Origin: an uncultured Christensenellaceae bacterium
Lineage (GTDB): Bacteria; Bacillota; Clostridia; Christensenellales; Pumilibacteraceae
Assembly: GCA_910587455.1 (NCBI GenBank)
Contig: CAJULK010000001.1
Location: 188,948-252,947 of the forward strand
Reading direction: 5' to 3'
DNA length: 64,000 nt
Shown here: one piece after another, positions 61,401 through 64,000 of the stretch
Position numbering within the stretch: position 1 is the first letter of the stretch
How the letters are laid out: each line of letters starts with the position of its first letter
Notes under the pieces: model-generated
Told to the model about the DNA's origin: nothing
Seen by the model: only the letters and a program-made list of their open reading frames with translations
Databases searched by the model: none
Position numbers and translations under genes: made by a program

Positions 61401-62063
61401 GTAGTACGAGTAATCGCTCGCGCCCGTGTAAACGTCCTCGAACGCAACTTCGGACGCGAAACAGTTGTATCCGAGCTTGCCGCCCTCATAGCTCACGCCG
61501 TCGGGAAGTCTCTCGAGCTCGTCGAGCTTTATAACGTTGTCCGTGCCGAACCTGCGAATATTGTCTGCGTAAAACTCGGCGATAACCCCGTCGTCCTCGG
61601 GCGAGATCACCACTTTAAGCTGAACCTTATCGATGTTTTTGACATTGCGCTCGACAAGGTTTTTTTCGCTTTCCGTCATTTTGTCGTTGCCGATAAAATA
61701 ATCGGTAATAAGCTCCGTAGCCCTTATGTCGTTGCCGTCGGCGGCAAAGTACAAAAGTTTGACTTTGTTTGCGTCGCGGTCTACGTTAAATACCCAATAC
61801 CGTTCCCCGTCAAGCGCGCCGAAAACAAGTCCCGCCGCCTTGCCGCTCACGAATCTAACGGTCGCCGTGTACACGAATCTTTCCGTCTTGCCGTACTCGG
61901 TATCGGTAAGAACAAAACCGTCGCCGTCGTTTTTCATCGTCTCGCCGCGCGCGTTCGTTCCCGCACCCGCCGCGACAGCAAAAATCACGGCGCAAAGAAT
62001 AACGGCAATTACCGCAACCGCGCCCCAAAACACACCCTTCGATTTTACGTAACGATCTCTCAT
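58407..62063 (-). CDS. Membrane-anchored multidomain GH32 fructanase (levanase/inulinase-like)
   Basis: 1218 aa. N-terminal membrane segment (about 11-33, possibly a signal peptide), a CBM66-like sandwich (about 45-215), a complete GH32 propeller (nucleophile Asp240 in WNNDPNG, DCRDPKVF, acid/base Glu in KFECPD) and its beta-sandwich, a Big-type Ig domain (about 745-835), a second CBM66-like domain (about 850-1005), a beta module (about 1010-1140), then a membrane helix (about 1153-1180) and a basic tail (NKKKHIFGKGKGK). This puts the enzyme outside, fixed to the membrane. It probably releases fructose or short oligomers from fructan at the surface. GAGGGG precedes the ATG; 16 nt from the fructokinase gene. 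Confidence 0.9.
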   Translation of the reverse strand: MRDRYVKSKGVFWGAVAVIAVILCAVIFAVAAGAGTNARGETMKNDGDGFVLTDTEYGKTERFVYTATVRFVSGKAAGLVFGALDGERYWVFNVDRDANKVKLLYFAADGNDIRATELITDYFIGNDKMTESEKNLVERNVKNIDKVQLKVVISPEDDGVIAEFYADNIRRFGTDNVIKLDELERLPDGVSYEGGKLGYNCFASEVAFEDVYTGASDYSYYTELYRQQYHFSQYAHWNNDPNGLVYYDGWYHLYYQHHPFSNFWSDMYWGHARSRDLLHWEHLPICLFPDRDFGEGDGFMWSGSAMVYRKGMSDAIDALDWYPAGGGTGLIAFYTRDGGKQDQMIMSSDDGGMTWTKRKLIPQSLATGDIGKTDCRDPKVFPVQRDGNNKVTMWGMALTGMKTFDVWFLKSSDLYNWQSAGGFKVDGAKFECPDIATLTADDGTTRNVMTFTGRTYMVGEIDYDETSGNIIYKVNGTDVNDIDNLPLVNMDNGPDSYATQTFYIDDPQSDYYGKTVSLSWFSGVPGAAASIESGLLASARKTWNGGGMTIPVEWGLKASGDGYVLTQTPITVTSAEFGKLKTELYSGEGVKIDENSENVLSGVNSHCIEIAATVENPEGAPVAIRINVGKDEYTEIGWNKDDGYYVDRSHTANAGLSMNNYAVKYASGIVGAINKQSFYILSDNGGVEAFCDGFSVPFYVLTFASPYSVGAQFAAGGSVTADITVSGIASVWNAGGTGDETILYLDTDSIELDRTLTSSKEITAFSTSGAEIAWSVVSGDDVVKAEQTATGAKISAIGTGTAVIAVTSGNAEKRITVKVVHGTADSDIEFVSSGIASGDWYVTDDGITGVQAAGDGFILSSERGDDFVYVARVGFTGAAAAVVFRAEADMSDYIIANYDNNGKVVKLWSPRGEIARAAADLDPSDVVFKITAHGNNVKVEVNNRTLIDVTLADGEPTDGLFGLNVCAGRAVFGTVALVLSEYSYNDNGALTVRGELAQAITALYNATLGNTEVAGELYTVSGRTLTLSREYFASLDKVGTYSFKAVGERTTFVFDVEVKSLPKVSPADMTLEYGSNAVVYVGGASVQTVTLNGKVLGDDGYYVRNGTLTVLASGLVVGDNTLAVSDLFEITITVKAAPETTVRVPVKGANGASFTAIVVGVAVAAVVVVAAGVAVLLILLNKKKHIFGKGKGKASGEEKVADVENVTINEDTENGGNN

Positions 62064-62079
62064 TTTCCCCTCACAGCAT

Positions 62080-62988
62080 TTATATAGTCGCGACAGTCCG
62101 TTCGACCGTCTTTCTGTCCGGCAAAGCGTCGATGGCGCCGCGACCGAGCGTGTTGAGCGCGCCGCAGACGTTTCCGAAAATCAGCGCACCGTCGAGTACC
62201 TCGTCCGTATACTCCCCGCTCACTCCGTCAAGCCGCGTCAGCACGCCCGCATAAAACGCGTCGCCCGCGCCCGTAGTGTCGACAGGCTTGACTTTTACCG
62301 TCGGCACGACGTTTTTGCGCCCGCGGCACCGCCACTCGCTGCCGTTTTCTCCAAGCGTTACACATACAAGTTTGTCGCGCAGCCCGTCGACGTACGCCGA
62401 CGAAAATATCTCGACCTCGTTATCCGAAAATTTGACTATGTCCGCTTTTTCTATCACGGACTTGTATGTAGCGACGGCGCTCGCCGTATCCTTGAAAATA
62501 TCCGAGCGGAAGTTAACGTCGAAACTGACTTTCTTGCCCGATCTATGCGCCCGATCCGCCGTAGCCCGCGCGTATTCCGCACCGCTTTTCTCCGACAGCA
62601 TCAACGACCCTATATGTACAATGTCCGCCGCTTTGAGCTCCGCGTCCGTCAAAACGGGAAGCTGCGGGTCGGCTGTGTTTTTCCTGTAAAAACAGAAAGA
62701 CCGCTCGCCGTTGCCGTCAAGCTCGACAAAAGCAAGCGTTGTGTTCCCGATCTTCGACCGCTCTATGCGCCCCGCGTCGAATTGCCTCGCCGCGGCAAAA
62801 CCGATCAGATAATCGCCTATGATATCGTCGCCCACGCAACCGTAAAATCCGACCGTCGCGCCCAACCGCTTGGCTGCGCACGCCACGTTAAACGGCGCGC
62901 CGCCGGCTTTGCGCTCGTAACAAACACCGCCGTCGTCGCCTCTGACGCCTATCATATCCGCAAGTATCTCACCGATGCATAATATCAT
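62080..62988 (-). CDS. Fructokinase (PfkB family)
   Basis: 302 aa from the ATG at 62986-62988 (GGAGG 7 nt upstream); the frame is open 11 codons further. It phosphorylates fructose with ATP to fructose 6-phosphate (family role). PfkB marks: GGAPFNVACAAKRLGA (residues about 31-46), the lid region GDDIIGDYL and the C-terminal signature VKPVDTTGAGDAFYAG, with catalytic Asp in GAGDAF. It is the first gene of the fructan operon, directly behind the operator-promoter, so fructose released in the cytosol by the last gene's product feeds glycolysis. Confidence 0.9.
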   Translation of the reverse strand: MILCIGEILADMIGVRGDDGGVCYERKAGGAPFNVACAAKRLGATVGFYGCVGDDIIGDYLIGFAAARQFDAGRIERSKIGNTTLAFVELDGNGERSFCFYRKNTADPQLPVLTDAELKAADIVHIGSLMLSEKSGAEYARATADRAHRSGKKVSFDVNFRSDIFKDTASAVATYKSVIEKADIVKFSDNEVEIFSSAYVDGLRDKLVCVTLGENGSEWRCRGRKNVVPTVKVKPVDTTGAGDAFYAGVLTRLDGVSGEYTDEVLDGALIFGNVCGALNTLGRGAIDALPDRKTVERTVATI

Positions 62989-63105
62989 GTAAATGCCTCC
63001 TTCGGTTCGCAAGCAAAACAATCACACCCGCAATACGATTAACCCGTTAGACGAAAACGTCTCATCATTATCCGAATTTTCCATCAATCGTGCCGATTTA
63101 CATAT

Positions 63106-63133
63106 ATTATACACCCTATTTCACAATTGTCAA
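63106..63133 (-). promoter_or_regulatory. Promoter of the fructan operon
   Basis: Perfect TTGACA (63128-63133), 16-nt spacer, perfect TATAAT (63106-63111) on the minus strand. Predicted start near 63099 gives a leader of about 110 nt to the fructokinase ATG. I see no clear riboswitch in it. Confidence 0.85.
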
Positions 63134-63136
63134 GTG

Positions 63137-63158
63137 TTTTTGGAAACGTTTCCAAAAA
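63137..63158. promoter_or_regulatory. LacI-type operator of the fructan operon (cre-like)
   Basis: A perfect 22-bp palindrome with core TGGAAACGTTTCCA (63141-63154), flanked by T and A runs, 3 bp upstream of the -35 box. The centre CG and the half-sites fit LacI/GalR proteins; the LacI encoded in this operon is the likely partner, though a CcpA-type regulator could also bind. Confidence 0.85.
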
Positions 63159-63260
63159 ATTTCAAAGAAATTTTTTCACGAAAAATCGGCAGCAAAGCGC
63201 GGTAAACCGAACGGACATGCTTCCCGCGCTTTACTGCCAATGCGACGCCGACTTAAGCGG

Positions 63261-63884
63261 TTATCTTATAAAGTTGGTGCGCGCAGATTTTTCCGCCTGC
63301 GGCGGCTCGACGCCCGACTGTTTGCCGAGCCGAATACATTTGAGTATCCACGCCATGTTGCGCGCAAGATTTCGCATCGTCTGCATCCCCTCACGATCTT
63401 GCACTGTTTCTTCGGGCGAATTGCCGTGGACCATATTCCAATATGTAGACGAAATAACGGGCATTTGCGCGATCGTTAAATGCTTGACGATCGAATCGAG
63501 CGCGGCCGTTGTGCCGCCGCGACGCGCCGACGCTATGACCGCCGCCGGCTTTTGCTCGAACGAACTGCGCGACGCATAGAATAACCTATCCATAATCGAC
63601 AGGATACGGCCGGTGGGGTGTGCGTAATAAACGGGCGTGCCAAACACAAACCCGTCGGCGCTTTTCGCTTTTTCTATCCATTCGTTTACACAGTCGTCCG
63701 AAAAAACGCATTTGCCCTTGCCGACGCACCCGCCGCAACCGATACAATCGCGAATCGGCGCATTTCCTGTCTGTAGAATCTCCGTTTCGATATTTTCGGC
63801 ATTAAGGGTTTTTGCGATCTCTGATAAAGCTGTAAATGTGCAGCCGTTTTTTCGCGGGCTGCCGTTAAATAAGAGCACTTTCAT
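63261..63884 (-). CDS. Flavodoxin-fold NADPH-dependent FMN reductase family protein
   Basis: 207 aa. Rossmann-like flavodoxin fold with MKVLLFNGSPRKNGCTFTAL (phosphate-binding loop for FMN, residues 1-20), a cysteine-rich strand pair (CIGCGGCVGKGKC, about 46-58, possibly an iron-sulphur or redox site), FGTPVYYAHPTGRILSIMDRL and a C-terminal helix LARNMAWILKCIRLGK. It transfers electrons from NAD(P)H to an unknown acceptor. GAGG lies about 8 nt before the ATG. It is upstream of the fructan operon promoter on the same strand; its own promoter is not clear. Confidence 0.88.
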   Translation of the reverse strand: MKVLLFNGSPRKNGCTFTALSEIAKTLNAENIETEILQTGNAPIRDCIGCGGCVGKGKCVFSDDCVNEWIEKAKSADGFVFGTPVYYAHPTGRILSIMDRLFYASRSSFEQKPAAVIASARRGGTTAALDSIVKHLTIAQMPVISSTYWNMVHGNSPEETVQDREGMQTMRNLARNMAWILKCIRLGKQSGVEPPQAEKSARTNFIR

Positions 63885-63910
63885 AATTCCACCTCGATTT
63901 ATTTATTTCA

Positions 63911-63930
63911 AGAGCGGGACCCCGCGCTCT
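63911..63930. repeat. Inverted repeat upstream of the flavodoxin-fold gene
   Basis: AGAGCGGGACCCCGCGCTCT is an imperfect palindrome between the partial gene on the right and the flavodoxin-fold gene. It may be a weak terminator of the former or an operator of the latter; no T-run follows. Confidence 0.4.
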
Positions 63931-63951
63931 GACATGATTAGCTGCCGACGA

Positions 63952-63999
63952 TTAAGAGAGCAGATTTTTAAGCTGTTTGAAGATCTTATTGAGCCGACG
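63952..63999 (-). CDS. C-terminal end of a gene running off the right edge
   Basis: The minus strand reads RRLNKIFKQLKNLLS and a TAA at 63952-63954. An amphipathic helix of this kind ends many MarR-type regulators, and such genes often sit beside flavin reductases, but only 15 codons are visible, so the family is a guess. Confidence 0.35.
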   Translation of the reverse strand, partial: RRLNKIFKQLKNLLS

Positions 64000-64000
64000 G

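Noticed and set aside
62989..63099. 110-nt leader of the fructan operon as a riboswitch
   Set aside because: I find no stable multi-stem fold or terminator in it, and the LacI operator already explains control.

Overview
The window looks like part of a chromosome from an uncultured or little-studied gut Clostridia lineage (Bacillota). Giant BspA-type LRR lipoproteins with InlB B-repeats, AddAB, several LacI regulators and TTGACA/TATAAT promoters all fit. Christensenellales/Borkfalkiaceae-like is my best guess, by inference only. Most genes are on the minus strand.

Layout. 1-1.4 kb: the start of a sugar-binding lipoprotein gene with a clear promoter and operator, and its likely LacI regulator. 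1.5-4.6 kb: an HtrA-like protease and a short HelD-like helicase. 4.8-7.7 kb: a phospholipid operon (YbhN-like flippase, phosphatidylserine synthase, phosphatidylserine decarboxylase) that would make phosphatidylethanolamine. 7.8-10.1 kb: a GNAT acetyltransferase and an unrecognised membrane protein. 10.2-16.3 kb: addB-addA for double-strand break repair. 16.5-18.3 kb (+): a lipoprotein and a RimK-like ATP-grasp enzyme. 18.4-21.1 kb: a three-gene ABC exporter whose promoter spacer holds a nine-base poly-G tract. 21.4-39.3 kb: two tandem giant LRR lipoproteins (3069 and 2769 aa) with matching promoters and leader hairpins. 39.5-42.4 kb: a lipoprotein, a DUF4097-like protein and a membrane-anchored unknown. 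42.5-44.0 kb: tRNA-Ser(TGA), then an AT-rich patch with a flavin-binding-fold protein, an IS3-like end, a small membrane protein and a Spo0A-C-like fragment.

44.0-63.2 kb is the centrepiece: an apparently single ten-gene fructan (levan/inulin) operon. It runs from one promoter with a 22-bp LacI palindrome (about 63.15 kb) to one strong terminator (about 44.0 kb). In order it encodes fructokinase, a membrane-anchored multidomain GH32, LacI, a solute-binding lipoprotein, two permeases, a LamG-GH32 lipoprotein, two lipoproteins made of seven related 'NGGF..GW' modules, and a cytosolic GH32. The inferred route is binding and cleavage of fructan at the cell surface, ABC uptake of oligosaccharides, cytosolic hydrolysis and phosphorylation of fructose. 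The seven-module lipoproteins are my best candidate for an undescribed component, possibly a Gram-positive counterpart of Sus-type surface glycan-binding proteins.

Two regulatory themes recur. Several genes appear to be leaderless, with an ideal -10 box ending 6-7 nt before the ATG and no Shine-Dalgarno (SD) sequence. Poly-C/G runs lie at places suited to phase variation, namely a promoter spacer and a coding region just before an overlapping gene.
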